Assembly (NCBI RefSeq): GCF_003201775.1 | Contig: NZ_QJJZ01000001.1 | Location: 381,233-445,232, forward strand | Length of the DNA stretch: 64,000 bases | Direction of reading: 5' to 3' | Source of the DNA: Arenibacter sp. ARW7G5Y1 | GTDB lineage: Bacteria; Bacteroidota; Bacteroidia; Flavobacteriales; Flavobacteriaceae | Shown: positions 27,637 to 38,442 of the stretch, in pieces | How the letters are laid out: every line of letters begins with the position of its first letter | Position numbering within the stretch: position 1 is the stretch's first letter | Program-made: the position numbers and the translations under genes | Notes under the pieces: model-generated | Databases searched by the model: none | What the model was told of the DNA's origin: nothing | What the model saw: only the letters and a program-made list of their open reading frames with translations

Positions 27637-29484
27637 ATGTGTGGAATCGTAGGATATATAGGCCATAGGGATGCTTATCCCATTATTGTAAAAGGACTTC
27701 AACGTTTGGAGTACAGAGGTTATGATAGTGCCGGTATCGCATTATATGATGGAAGCGAAATAAATTTATCCAAGACGAAGGGGAAGGTAGAGGATCTAAA
27801 AAATAAGGCTAAAAGCACCATTTCCCTAGAAGGTAAACTGGGAATAGGCCATACAAGATGGGCTACGCATGGTGTCCCCAATGATGTTAATTCCCACCCG
27901 CATTATTCCAATTCTGGAGATTTGGTAATAATTCATAATGGTATAATTGAAAATTATGATTCCATAAAGAAGGAGTTGACAAAAAGGGGCTACACCTTTT
28001 CTTCAGAAACCGATACGGAAGTATTGGTAAATCTTATAGAAGAGGTTAAGCGCAAGGAAGGGGTAAAACTGGGTAAGGCTGTGCAAATTGCATTGAATGA
28101 GGTTGTTGGGGCGTATGCCATTGCAGTTTTTGACAAGCAAAAACCAGATGAAATAGTGGTGGCCAAATTGGGCAGTCCGTTAGCTATAGGTGTCGGGGAG
28201 AACGAATTTTTTATAGCATCCGATGCATCACCTTTTATAGAATTTACCAACAATGCCATTTATTTGGAAGATGAGGAAATGGCTGTCATTAGATTGGGCA
28301 AGGAAATTAAATTGAGGAAAATTAAGAACGATGCCATAGCCTACCCTTCAATTCAAGAATTGGCACTTAATCTTGAGGAAATTGAAAAGGGCGGTTTTGA
28401 TCACTTTATGTTAAAGGAGATCTACGAACAGCCGAGGGCTATTTTGGATACCTATCGTGGACGTCTTTTGGCCAAGGAAGGGATAATTAAAATGGCAGGT
28501 ATAGATGATAACCTGGAAAAATTCCTGAACGCCAATCGGATTATCATTGTTGCTTGTGGAACTTCTTGGCATGCCGGTTTGGTGGCCGAGTATATTTTTG
28601 AAGATTTGGCCAGAATACCTGTAGAGGTGGAATACGCCTCTGAATTCAGATATAGAAACCCGGTAATCACGGATAAGGATGTGCTGATTGCCATTTCACA
28701 ATCGGGGGAAACGGCAGATACACTGGCCGCTATTAAATTGGCCAAGGAAAAAGGAGCCTTTGTGTTTGGAGTGTGTAATGTGGTTGGTTCTTCCATAGCT
28801 AGGGAAACCGATGCAGGTGCCTATACCCATGCCGGTCCGGAAATTGGAGTGGCTTCGACCAAGGCATTTACCACACAAATTACGGTACTGACCTTATTGG
28901 CGTTAAAATTGGCCAAGGAAAAAGGGATTTTCAATACTAGGCGTTTCCATGAGTATTTAACCGAATTGGAAAATATTCCCGGTAAAGTGGAGAAGGCACT
29001 GCTTTCAAATCCATTGGTCGAAATAATATCCAATGTCTATAAGGATTCTACCAATTGCCTTTATTTGGGAAGGGGATATAACTTTCCGGTAGCTTTGGAA
29101 GGTGCATTGAAATTGAAGGAGATTAGTTACATACATGCCGAGGGCTATCCCGCGGCAGAAATGAAGCACGGCCCAATTGCCCTTATAGATGAACATATGC
29201 CCGTAGTGGTAATTGCAACGAATAAGGGGCATTACGAAAAAGTAGTGAGCAATATTCAGGAAATAAAATCCCGTAAGGGTAAAATCATAGCGGTGGTTAC
29301 GGAAGGGGATGTGCAGGTTAAGGAATTGGCAGACCATGTTATAGAAATTCCTGAGACCTTGGAGAGTTTAACTCCTTTGTTGACTACTATTCCGCTTCAA
29401 TTGTTGTCATATCACATTGCGGTTATGAGAGGTTGCAATGTTGACCAGCCCCGTAACTTGGCCAAGTCGGTTACAGTGGAATAA
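27637..29484 (+). CDS. glmS: Glutamine--fructose-6-phosphate aminotransferase (isomerizing)
   Basis: This 615-residue enzyme makes glucosamine-6-phosphate from fructose-6-phosphate and glutamine, the first step to UDP-GlcNAc for peptidoglycan and lipid A. The N-terminal Ntn-type glutaminase begins with the nucleophile Cys2 (MCGIVGYIG) and has the RGYDSAG and GHTRWATHG motifs. Two SIS sugar-isomerase domains follow (about 290-420 and 460-600), with IIVACGTSWHAGL, AISQSGETADT and EMKHGPIALI. The end is the usual PRNLAKSVTVE. Length and all motifs are normal. A long inverted repeat precedes it. Confidence 0.98.
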   Translation: MCGIVGYIGHRDAYPIIVKGLQRLEYRGYDSAGIALYDGSEINLSKTKGKVEDLKNKAKSTISLEGKLGIGHTRWATHGVPNDVNSHPHYSNSGDLVIIHNGIIENYDSIKKELTKRGYTFSSETDTEVLVNLIEEVKRKEGVKLGKAVQIALNEVVGAYAIAVFDKQKPDEIVVAKLGSPLAIGVGENEFFIASDASPFIEFTNNAIYLEDEEMAVIRLGKEIKLRKIKNDAIAYPSIQELALNLEEIEKGGFDHFMLKEIYEQPRAILDTYRGRLLAKEGIIKMAGIDDNLEKFLNANRIIIVACGTSWHAGLVAEYIFEDLARIPVEVEYASEFRYRNPVITDKDVLIAISQSGETADTLAAIKLAKEKGAFVFGVCNVVGSSIARETDAGAYTHAGPEIGVASTKAFTTQITVLTLLALKLAKEKGIFNTRRFHEYLTELENIPGKVEKALLSNPLVEIISNVYKDSTNCLYLGRGYNFPVALEGALKLKEISYIHAEGYPAAEMKHGPIALIDEHMPVVVIATNKGHYEKVVSNIQEIKSRKGKIIAVVTEGDVQVKELADHVIEIPETLESLTPLLTTIPLQLLSYHIAVMRGCNVDQPRNLAKSVTVE

Positions 29485-29506
29485 TTCTACCAAATAGATA
29501 CTATAT

Positions 29507-29561
29507 TGACATCCATAAATGATGGTCCAAAAGGGTCATTATATATGGATGTCATTTTTTT
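29507..29561 (+). terminator. Terminator after glmS
   Basis: A stem starting with TGACATCCATA pairs with TATGGATGTCA across a loop containing a second short pairing, and is followed by a run of seven T. It begins 22 bp after the glmS stop, a normal intrinsic terminator. Confidence 0.8.
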
Positions 29562-29731
29562 ACAACCTATTTTTTGTCAAATATTCACTAATAAATGTTA
29601 AATTTTGAACAAAAAATACTATGCATGCATAATTTATTTGATTTTTTGTATTGTTAATTTGAAAATTAATGTATATTGCTAATTAGATGATTTCTTACCA
29701 ATATCTAATACTAATTTAACTCAAATATCTT

Positions 29732-32542
29732 ATGAGATCAATTCTTCTATTATCCTTTTTCATGTTTGGAATGTTGGCGTATTCACAAACGACAATTAAA
29801 GGGAATGTGGTGGACCAAAATAATGATCCAGTTCCTGGTGCCAATATTGTAATTGTAGGCAAAGCCATTGGTACGGTAACAGATTTTGATGGAAATTTCT
29901 TATTGAACACAAGTGAGAATCCCCCATTTACCTTAAACATTACCAGTATTGGATTTGTGGCTTCCACAGCCAACATCACTCAAAGCAATCAAACTATTTC
30001 GGTCACCTTAAATGAAGCGCAAACAAGTTTGGACGAGGTGGTTATTTCTGCTTCTAGAACGCCTGAGCGTATTTTTGAATCTCCCGTTACCGTGGAAAGA
30101 TTTGGACTAAGGGATATTCAGAGTACAGCCTCGGCCGATTTCTATGATGGCTTGGAGAATTTGAAGGGAGTGGACATCAATACCAATAGTTTAACATTTA
30201 AGGCTATTAATACAAGGGGTTTTGCCACTTTTGCCAACACTCGTTTTATGCAGTTGGTAGATGGTATGGACAACTCAACCCCAGCCCTTAACTTCCCAAT
30301 GGGTAATCTTATAGGGATGATAGAAACGGATGTGCTCAGTGTTGAATTGCTTCCAGGAGCTTCCTCTGCCCTATATGGGGCAAATGCCTTTAACGGAATA
30401 CTGTTTATGCGAAGTAAAAGTCCTTTTGATTACACAGGGATAAGTGCCTATGCCAAAAAGGGGATTACCTCGCAGGAAGCGGCGGGTGATAATGCTTATA
30501 CCGATTTTGGTATTAGAGCTGCCCATAAGTTTAGTGATAAGTTTGCGGGAAAAGTCAATTTCTCCTATTTAAGAGGAACGGATTGGGCTGCAAATAATGA
30601 AATGGGAAAAGCCGGTGGCGGAGCCACTAGGGCTTCAACCGACTATGATGGTATAAATGTCTATGGGGATGAGGTTTCCGAAAATATGCAGGTGGTGGCC
30701 GCCAAATTAGTTGAAGCGGGTCTTTTAAATCCGGCTGCAGTGCCGTTGATTCCTTCACAAGTAATAAGTAGGACTGGATATAATGAAGGCGATCTTACCG
30801 ATTATAAGGCGGAAAGTGTAAAAGCGGATTGGGGTCTTTATTATCGTCCTTTTGAGGATGATTTTGAAATAGCCTATGTGGGAAAGGTAGGAAAGGGAAA
30901 TACCATTTATCAAGGTACCAATAGGTATAATATTGATGGCTTTTTTATGCAGCAGCATAAATTGGAAATTAAAAATGACAACTTCTTTGTGAGGGGATAT
31001 TTTAATGAAGATAAGGCCGGGGATTCCTATGACATGGTTTTTACCGGGGTAAATATCAATGAAATTTGGAAGGATAGAAGTACTTGGTTTGGTCAGTATG
31101 TGGGTACCTATGTAGGAGCCGTTTCCCAAAATGTTCCTGCCGAACAGGCGCATATACTAGCCAGGCAAGCTGCCGATACAGGACGTTTCCTTCCGGGGAC
31201 ACCAGAATTTGAGAGTGCTTTTAATAGGGTAATCAATGACCCGGACCTAACTACAGGGTCTAAGTTTCAGGATAATTCCAAATTTTATCATGCCGATGCC
31301 AATTACAATTTTAGCCATTTAATAGATTTTGCCGAAATCCAGTTAGGTGGGGCCTATAGGCAATACAAATTAAATTCTTCCGGAACTATTTATACGGATG
31401 CCGACGGACCTATTACCTATTCTGAGTATGGACTTTATACGCAAGTGCAAAAGAAGTTTATGGAGGATGACCGTCTTAAGTTAACAGCTTCCTTACGTTA
31501 TGACAAATCCGAACTGTTCGATGGGTTTTTCTCTCCAAGAGTGTCTTTGGGGTATACGGCCGGTGAAAGCGGTAATCACAATTTAAGGGCATCCTATCAG
31601 ACCGGGTTCAGAAACCCCACCACCCAGGATTTATATATTGGATTGAATGCAGGTAGAGGTATATTGGTAGGTAGTGCCCCGGACAATCCTGCCAGGGACG
31701 TTAGGACTTTTGATTTGAGTCCGACAGGAACGGCCATAATAGGAAGTCCAACCCTCGACTTTAGTGGGGAAGGGATTTATAACAACTCTTTTACGGCAAG
31801 TTCAGCTGTGGCATTTGCGGCAAGTAGAAATCCGGCTGACTTGGTCATAGCAAATCCGGATTTTGTAAAACCGGAACAGGTTACCTCCTATGAGGTGGGA
31901 TATCGCGGAAAATTAAATAAGGTTACCTTGGATGTTAGCGCCTATTACAGCGCCTATAAGGACTTCCTTTCAGGACAAAACGTGGTAGTGCCCTTTTATG
32001 GAGACGTGCAACTTACCCAAACGGTGCCTACTCCAGGTGGGCCATTACCTGCTGCCATAGTAGCATTGGGAAGTGGCGATTTTCAAGGATATCAATCCTA
32101 CACCAATACGGACGCCAAAGTAAATTCTTATGGTGCCGCTCTTGGAGTTGATGTGAAAATTTGGGGCAATTATGACCTTGGAATGAACTATACCTATGCT
32201 AAATTGGATTTTGACCAAGAGGATGACCCTGATTTCATGACCAGTTTTAATACTCCCGAACATAAGGTGAAGGCTTCTTTCGGAAATACGGCCATAGTTA
32301 AAAATTTTGGATTCAATGTGGCTTGGAGATGGAGCGACACCTATTTATGGGAAGCTACCTTTGGTAACGGACAAATTCCGGCCTACCATGTAGTGGATGC
32401 GCAAATAAGTTATAACGCACCAAGTATAAAATCGGCATTTAAACTGGGTGCTTCCAATGTATTGGGAGATGAATATTACACAGCCTTTGGAACAGGATAT
32501 ATTGGATCCCAGTATTACGTTTCCTGGACCATTAATCCATAA
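29732..32542 (+). CDS. TonB-dependent receptor with carboxypeptidase-like N-terminal domain
   Basis: The 936-residue receptor has a signal peptide (about 1-18, FGMLAYSQT), a carboxypeptidase-regulatory-like domain at about 20-105 (IKGNVVDQNNDPVPGANIVI, TDFDGNF), a plug at about 115-225 (DEVVISASRTPERIFESPVT, NTRGFATFANTRF, GASSALYGANAFNGIL) and a barrel ending YYVSWTINP. There is no SusD-like partner. It is a single-gene unit between glmS and atpD with its own strong terminator. Ligand unknown; the plug motifs are of the general CirA/FepA kind. Confidence 0.9.
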   Translation: MRSILLLSFFMFGMLAYSQTTIKGNVVDQNNDPVPGANIVIVGKAIGTVTDFDGNFLLNTSENPPFTLNITSIGFVASTANITQSNQTISVTLNEAQTSLDEVVISASRTPERIFESPVTVERFGLRDIQSTASADFYDGLENLKGVDINTNSLTFKAINTRGFATFANTRFMQLVDGMDNSTPALNFPMGNLIGMIETDVLSVELLPGASSALYGANAFNGILFMRSKSPFDYTGISAYAKKGITSQEAAGDNAYTDFGIRAAHKFSDKFAGKVNFSYLRGTDWAANNEMGKAGGGATRASTDYDGINVYGDEVSENMQVVAAKLVEAGLLNPAAVPLIPSQVISRTGYNEGDLTDYKAESVKADWGLYYRPFEDDFEIAYVGKVGKGNTIYQGTNRYNIDGFFMQQHKLEIKNDNFFVRGYFNEDKAGDSYDMVFTGVNINEIWKDRSTWFGQYVGTYVGAVSQNVPAEQAHILARQAADTGRFLPGTPEFESAFNRVINDPDLTTGSKFQDNSKFYHADANYNFSHLIDFAEIQLGGAYRQYKLNSSGTIYTDADGPITYSEYGLYTQVQKKFMEDDRLKLTASLRYDKSELFDGFFSPRVSLGYTAGESGNHNLRASYQTGFRNPTTQDLYIGLNAGRGILVGSAPDNPARDVRTFDLSPTGTAIIGSPTLDFSGEGIYNNSFTASSAVAFAASRNPADLVIANPDFVKPEQVTSYEVGYRGKLNKVTLDVSAYYSAYKDFLSGQNVVVPFYGDVQLTQTVPTPGGPLPAAIVALGSGDFQGYQSYTNTDAKVNSYGAALGVDVKIWGNYDLGMNYTYAKLDFDQEDDPDFMTSFNTPEHKVKASFGNTAIVKNFGFNVAWRWSDTYLWEATFGNGQIPAYHVVDAQISYNAPSIKSAFKLGASNVLGDEYYTAFGTGYIGSQYYVSWTINP

Positions 32543-32570
32543 CATATTGTAATATAAAGGATATAATTTA

Positions 32571-32609
32571 AAGAAAAATGGCGTCAAATTATTTGACGCC
32601 ATTTTTCTT
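32571..32609. terminator. Strong bidirectional-type terminator
   Basis: Arms of 19 nt (32571-32589 and 32591-32609) are perfectly complementary; in practice the loop is the AT-rich centre. The A-run before and T-run after the GC-rich core (TGGCGTCAAA) make a strong intrinsic terminator 28 bp after the TonB receptor stop and upstream of the atpD promoter. Confidence 0.9.
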
Positions 32610-32654
32610 GGTAAAAAAAGGATAAAAGTAGTTTCCATTTTAAGAAGGAAAACA

Positions 32655-32662
32655 TATCTTTG
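32655..32662 (+). promoter_or_regulatory. atpD: Putative atpD promoter -7 box
   Basis: TATCTTTG matches the Bacteroidota consensus TAnnTTTG and lies between the terminator and atpD, giving a 5' leader of about 68 nt. The -33 region (GTTTCC) is only a weak match. Position makes this a likely promoter for atpDC. Confidence 0.6.
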
Positions 32663-32718
32663 CAGCCTTAAAAACAAAGCGGTAAGTCGCGCTGTTTTTA
32701 TTTTAAAGATAACAGTAA

Positions 32719-34245
<1,527 letters not shown>

Positions 34246-34323
34246 ATGAGTAGGTAGTAATCAGTGATCGATTGACAGGATCCGATTGAATACTGAGTGC
34301 TGAATACTGAATACTAAAATAAT

Positions 34324-34602
34324 ATGTATCTAGAAATTGTATCGCCAGAGGCTACTTTGTTTGCCGGAGAAGTTACTGCAGTAACCGTTCCTGGAATTGA
34401 TGGTGAATTTCAAATGTTGAACAACCACGCCCCTATCGTTTCCCTATTGCAGGAAGGAAAGGTAAGGATAAAAGGAAATGTTGTGCTGGAAGAGGCTTAT
34501 GAGAACAAGTTCTCCAAAGCTCCCAATGGGGATACTATCCTGGCCATAAACAGTGGTACTGTTGAAATGAAGAACAATAAAGTTATTGTATTGGCAGATT
34601 AA
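34324..34602 (+). CDS. atpC: ATP synthase F1 subunit epsilon (short form)
   Basis: This 92-residue protein matches the N-terminal beta-sandwich of the epsilon subunit (MYLEIVSPEATLFAGEV, VPGIDGEFQMLNNHAPIVSL). The C-terminal pair of helices that in E. coli inhibits ATP hydrolysis is missing, which is normal for Bacteroidota. It follows atpD by 78 bp; the gap holds short repeats of the word GAATACTGA. It links the F1 rotor stalk to the c-ring. Confidence 0.96.
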   Translation: MYLEIVSPEATLFAGEVTAVTVPGIDGEFQMLNNHAPIVSLLQEGKVRIKGNVVLEEAYENKFSKAPNGDTILAINSGTVEMKNNKVIVLAD

Positions 34603-34631
34603 GAAAATTTGATGCCAATAAAAAATAAGCA

Positions 34632-34658
34632 AAAAGCCATACGTTTCGTATGGCTTTT
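34632..34658 (+). terminator. Terminator after atpC
   Basis: A perfect 12-bp stem (AAAAGCCATACG and CGTATGGCTTTT) with a 3-nt loop and a T-rich end lies 30 bp after atpC. It shows that an upstream ATG at 34650, inside the 3' arm, is not the start of the next gene. Confidence 0.92.
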
Positions 34659-34673
34659 GTCGTTTTAAAGCAG

Positions 34674-35195
34674 ATGGCTAAAGGCAAAATTATTATATCG
34701 GAAGGTGTTAGGCCCCTGTGGCAAACCCTAGTGGCCGCGGCCTTTTATACGGTGACCTTTATTTTACTGGCCATGTTCTTTTTTGGTTATGGGATATTTC
34801 CGGAGAATGGAATGGATAACAGGTGGAATTTTGGGGTGTTCTATCTTGCCGTAGCCTGCGCGTCCCAAGGCATTTTATTTTCGAGTGTAAAAAGTATTTT
34901 TTTCGATCTGGAGAATCGCAATTATAAGGAAGAATATCGTGTGGGTCCCTGTGCTGTTGGTAGATGGAAAGCCCTTCCCGCCATAGAATATGTATCCGTC
35001 TTTAGACAGTTAAAGGCAAATGGCACCTATACTTATGAGGTAAATTTGTGGGTAAAAGGGAATAAAAGCTTTACCATTTATGAAACGAATGATATGGCCA
35101 TTACATTTGCCATGGGCGAAAGCACCGCAAAGGCATTAAAAGTAAATCTATTGGATGCAACGGTGCCCAATAACTACAAGTGGATCAATTTTTAG
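34674..35195 (+). CDS. Membrane protein of unknown function
   Basis: The 173-residue protein has two transmembrane helices (about 16-40, LVAAAFYTVTFILLAMFFFG, and about 53-73, FGVFYLAVACASQGILF) followed by a soluble domain of about 100 residues (YRVGPCAVGRWKALPAIEYV, YTYEVNLWVKGNKSFTIYET) of the bacterial PH-like kind. The start at 34674 is chosen because the earlier in-frame ATG at 34650 is inside the atpC terminator. It has no clear partner; the next gene is convergent, 16 bp away. I do not recognise a named family. Confidence 0.75.
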   Translation: MAKGKIIISEGVRPLWQTLVAAAFYTVTFILLAMFFFGYGIFPENGMDNRWNFGVFYLAVACASQGILFSSVKSIFFDLENRNYKEEYRVGPCAVGRWKALPAIEYVSVFRQLKANGTYTYEVNLWVKGNKSFTIYETNDMAITFAMGESTAKALKVNLLDATVPNNYKWINF

Positions 35196-35211
35196 AGGCC
35201 TTGTTAAAGGA

Positions 35212-36318
35212 CTAGTTTTTAAACTGGATGGTGCGTTGCGATTTAGAACTTTGAACGGCTGCTTCCAGAATTTCCATGGTAATCATATTGTTTTCCAAGG
35301 AATAGGGATCGTAAGAACCAAGGGTAGTTTCCCCTCTTATCACCGAGGCAAACAAGGCAAAGGGTTCATCATATGGGGCCTCCCTTTCCGCAAGTTTAAA
35401 AGCCTCTTCCTTATAGCCGCCATAGCCTTCAGCAATCCTAACTCTCAGATCATGGCGGTTATCGGCATAAATAGCACCTTTTACTCCATAGATCTCCATA
35501 TCCTTACGGCCAATGGGCCAATTCCATGAAGGTTCCAAAATGGCCATGGCACTGTCATAGGTAAGTATTATGGTTGCATCATCATCTACTTTGGGGTTGT
35601 TTTCGGGTTGTAACTGTTGGGTCACTGCGGTAACCGAATTGGGCCTTTTACCCTGTTGTAACCAGGTCATGAGGTTGGCACCGTAGCATCCGAAATCCAT
35701 GATGGCCCCACCCCCATTGAGTTTGGGGTCGGTTAGGAATTTCAAAAATTCGGCACTTACCCCAATATTTTTGGGCCCTTTATGTCCATCGCGTACAATT
35801 ACTTTTCTAAGTTCGCCTACTGTGCCTTCTTGCAGAAGTTCATAGGCCTTTAGATTGGTAGGATACCAGGAGGTCTCATAATTGGTGAGCAGTTGAATCT
35901 TATGTTTTTTGGCCAGCGCTTCCATTTTTTTGGCATGTTCCAAGTTAACAGCCAAAGGTTTTTCCACCATAACGTGGATACCTTTTGGGGCACAGGTTTC
36001 TACGATGGACAAATGATCGTATATATTTCCAAAGCCTGCCACGGCTTCGGGTTTTACGGCGGCAATCATCTCTTCCATGGTATTGAACACCATTTCCATG
36101 GGAAAGCCGTGACTCTTGGAAAGTCGCTGTGCCAGATCGCGATCGGTCTCTACGATGCCTACCATAATCACATCATCCTTAGCCTCCCTGCTTAATATCC
36201 AGCCAACATGCCCATGGGAAAGGCCTACAACTCCCAATTTTATTGGTTTTTCCTGCGCAAAAACGTTTGTAAGCGTCAAAAAAATAACACAAAAGGAAAG
36301 TATAAACGTGTTTTTCAT
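35212..36318 (-). CDS. Exported Gfo/Idh/MocA family oxidoreductase
   Basis: This 368-residue protein has a signal peptide (about 1-21, ending NVFAQEK), a Rossmann NAD(P)-binding domain (KLGVVGLSHGHVGWILS near 26-42) and the family motif VEKPLAVN near 134-141. The C-terminal catalytic/dimer domain has GGGAIMDFGCYGANLM. Exported Gfo/Idh/MocA proteins with bound cofactor are frequent in Bacteroidota and oxidise or epimerise sugars and cyclitols in the periplasm. It sits near a small monooxygenase and an S1 sulfatase, all leftward, so a sugar-related role is plausible. Substrate unknown. Confidence 0.87.
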   Translation of the reverse strand: MKNTFILSFCVIFLTLTNVFAQEKPIKLGVVGLSHGHVGWILSREAKDDVIMVGIVETDRDLAQRLSKSHGFPMEMVFNTMEEMIAAVKPEAVAGFGNIYDHLSIVETCAPKGIHVMVEKPLAVNLEHAKKMEALAKKHKIQLLTNYETSWYPTNLKAYELLQEGTVGELRKVIVRDGHKGPKNIGVSAEFLKFLTDPKLNGGGAIMDFGCYGANLMTWLQQGKRPNSVTAVTQQLQPENNPKVDDDATIILTYDSAMAILEPSWNWPIGRKDMEIYGVKGAIYADNRHDLRVRIAEGYGGYKEEAFKLAEREAPYDEPFALFASVIRGETTLGSYDPYSLENNMITMEILEAAVQSSKSQRTIQFKN

Positions 36319-36399
36319 GATTATTCAACTATTAAGGGACCGCAGTAAATAGGAGTGCAGTGGTCTTTGAAAGATACTATATTTTTAAATACAAGATGT

Positions 36400-36696
36400 T
36401 CAGCCCACTGGAGATAGCTCATTAATAATAACCTCCACTATGGTTCCTTCCGTAGCTTTTCTGTGCGCTGCAATATGTTCACTGGCATTGTGGTTTAGCC
36501 ACAATTCCCTACTTGCCCAATTTTCATAAAAGAAAAAACGGTCGGGATTTTCATTGTCCTGGTGCAGATCGTAGTTTAGACAGCCATCTTCTTTTAAAGT
36601 AGGTGGAATAAGTTTTAATAAGGCTTGTTTTACAAATTCCCTTTTATCCGGTTTGGCCAAAATACTGGCGGTAATGGTCAATTGCTTGTTGCTCAT
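36400..36696 (-). CDS. Small antibiotic biosynthesis monooxygenase-fold (ABM) protein
   Basis: The 98-residue protein has the dimeric ferredoxin-like ABM fold: LTITASILAKPDKREFVKQA, then PPTLKEDGCLNYDLHQDNE and FFFYENWASRELWLNHNASE. The family includes quinone monooxygenases of the YgiN kind and quorum-signal processing LsrG. It is cytoplasmic. The genes either side (Gfo/Idh oxidoreductase, 81 bp away, and a sulfatase) read the same way. The substrate cannot be told. Confidence 0.9.
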   Translation of the reverse strand: MSNKQLTITASILAKPDKREFVKQALLKLIPPTLKEDGCLNYDLHQDNENPDRFFFYENWASRELWLNHNASEHIAAHRKATEGTIVEVIINELSPVG

Positions 36697-36855
36697 TTTT
36701 AATTTGAATTTAATTCTTTAAATATATGGAACTTCTAGGGGAGGCGAAAGTCAATTCGTATTCTTTGGTAGTCAATGCTTGAATTGTCCATAGGACATTT
36801 AGGCATTTATGTCCCTTACCCATTCGGGGTGTAGGGCCATGGCCAAGGACCTAGT

Positions 36856-38304
36856 CTAAAATGCCCCTTTTGCGTTATTTTGTGTGGCATTTAACTTTTC
36901 GCCGGGCATTTCGCCCCTTACATTATGATATTCCGTTTTTATTAATCCCGCTTCCTTAAGATACCAATCCTTGGTTAGGTTTTCAGGGATGTTGTCGCCT
37001 GTTTCCATCATCCATTCTTTCAAAACCCTTCTCAAATCCATGAGATTCCGATTGTATTCTGGCGTAGATGCCACATTGAGCAATTGCAAGGGATCCCGAC
37101 GGTAATCATATAGCTCTTCATTTGGCCTCGGTACTATAAACACATCGGCTTGTGCCGAAGAAAGTCCTCCTTGGTCCCTGAGCATTTCCAAATCCTTAAA
37201 GGACGGACTGCCAACGGCATCAGCTGGCCCGTTTTGTGGCTTCAAGGGTCTCGAGTTTAATATGTACATATAATCTTTATTTCTTACCATACGTTCGTGA
37301 GCTTCATAATCGTGCCAATTATGCTCGGCAAAGACATAGTTGCGAAAGGGCTGGTCAGGTTTTGTTAAAAGACGGTCGAAACTATGGCCCTGAAATTGTT
37401 CGGGAATAGTAACGCCTGCCAATGTCAATAGTGTTGGGGCAATATCTACGGCACTTATGAGGCTTTTGTTGCTGGCATTTTTATTTTTTATTGCCTTGGG
37501 CCAATGCATAACGAAGGGAGTTTTCATACCCCGATCATTGACCCTGGTTTTGCTGTGTGGAAATGGCCGTCCATTATCGGACATAATAATCAAAAGGGTA
37601 TTGTTTAGTTGTTTTTGTGTTTTTAGTTCCTTGACAACCTCTCCAATGTAAAAATCGAATCTTTTAATTTCGTCATAATATTTGGCCAAATCAGATTTGG
37701 TTTCGGCTCCATTGGACAGATAAAATGGGGCTTCCAGATCATCGGGGCGGTGTGTACCACTAAATTCATTGGGTCCCCAATCCCTGTGGGCATCATGGGA
37801 TGCGAACCACATAAAAAAAGGTTTGTTCTTTGGTCTTTTCTTTAAGGAGTTTACCCAACTTTCTTCGCCTCCATCCCCATTTTCATTACGATGCTCGTAC
37901 ATCATATCAAATCCACGTCGGGCATAAGGTCCCATATGGAACTTGCCGGCCAGGACGGAATAATAGTTATTGTTCCTCAATAATTCAGGAAAGGATAACA
38001 TATCCAAAGGGGGAGTGGTGTGTAATTCGGCAGCTCCCGTATTATGGGGATATCGGCCGGTAATTATGGAATTTCTACTTGGGCTGCACGAGCTTGCCGT
38101 TAAATAGAAATTATCAAACTTTAATCCGTCTTTTGCCAGTTGATCAATATTGGGAGTCTTAACCTGTGTGTTCCCGTAACAACCAAAGTCGTCCCAGCTA
38201 ACATCATCGGCTATAAACACAATGATATTCGGTTTTGCATTTTGTGCATCCACTGTACTGTAACAGAACAGAAGTAAGGAGATTAGAAAAAATAATTGTT
38301 TCAT
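36856..38304 (-). CDS. Secreted S1-family sulfatase (heparan N-sulfatase-like)
   Basis: This 482-residue sulfatase has a signal peptide (about 1-20, FCYSTVDAQ), the metal-binding IADDVSWDD (Asp33, Asp34) and the C-S-P-S-R core in SSCSPSRNSIITGRYP, where Cys73 would be turned into formylglycine by a maturase encoded elsewhere. Further metal ligands are in IIMSDNGRPFPHSK. The closing YDYRRDPLQLLNVA segment is typical of the N-sulfoglucosamine sulfohydrolase side of the S1 family. Such enzymes free sulfate from algal or animal sulfated glycans. It is not next to a SusC/D pair; the nearest begins about 2.8 kb downstream on the other strand. Confidence 0.92.
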   Translation of the reverse strand: MKQLFFLISLLLFCYSTVDAQNAKPNIIVFIADDVSWDDFGCYGNTQVKTPNIDQLAKDGLKFDNFYLTASSCSPSRNSIITGRYPHNTGAAELHTTPPLDMLSFPELLRNNNYYSVLAGKFHMGPYARRGFDMMYEHRNENGDGGEESWVNSLKKRPKNKPFFMWFASHDAHRDWGPNEFSGTHRPDDLEAPFYLSNGAETKSDLAKYYDEIKRFDFYIGEVVKELKTQKQLNNTLLIIMSDNGRPFPHSKTRVNDRGMKTPFVMHWPKAIKNKNASNKSLISAVDIAPTLLTLAGVTIPEQFQGHSFDRLLTKPDQPFRNYVFAEHNWHDYEAHERMVRNKDYMYILNSRPLKPQNGPADAVGSPSFKDLEMLRDQGGLSSAQADVFIVPRPNEELYDYRRDPLQLLNVASTPEYNRNLMDLRRVLKEWMMETGDNIPENLTKDWYLKEAGLIKTEYHNVRGEMPGEKLNATQNNAKGAF

Positions 38305-38442
38305 TTTAAGAAGGATGGTTTAAGGGACAGGTTAAAGGAAGCTATTCCATAGAATAATCAACGTTCGGGTTAAAAATATATAAAAACGATCAATTAGGAT
38401 AAATTCAGTTATCTTTTAGTAGGAACGTACATAGAGTTTGTA

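Noticed and set aside
34650..34673. Longer start for the membrane protein after atpC
   Set aside because: The ATG is inside the 3' arm of the atpC terminator.
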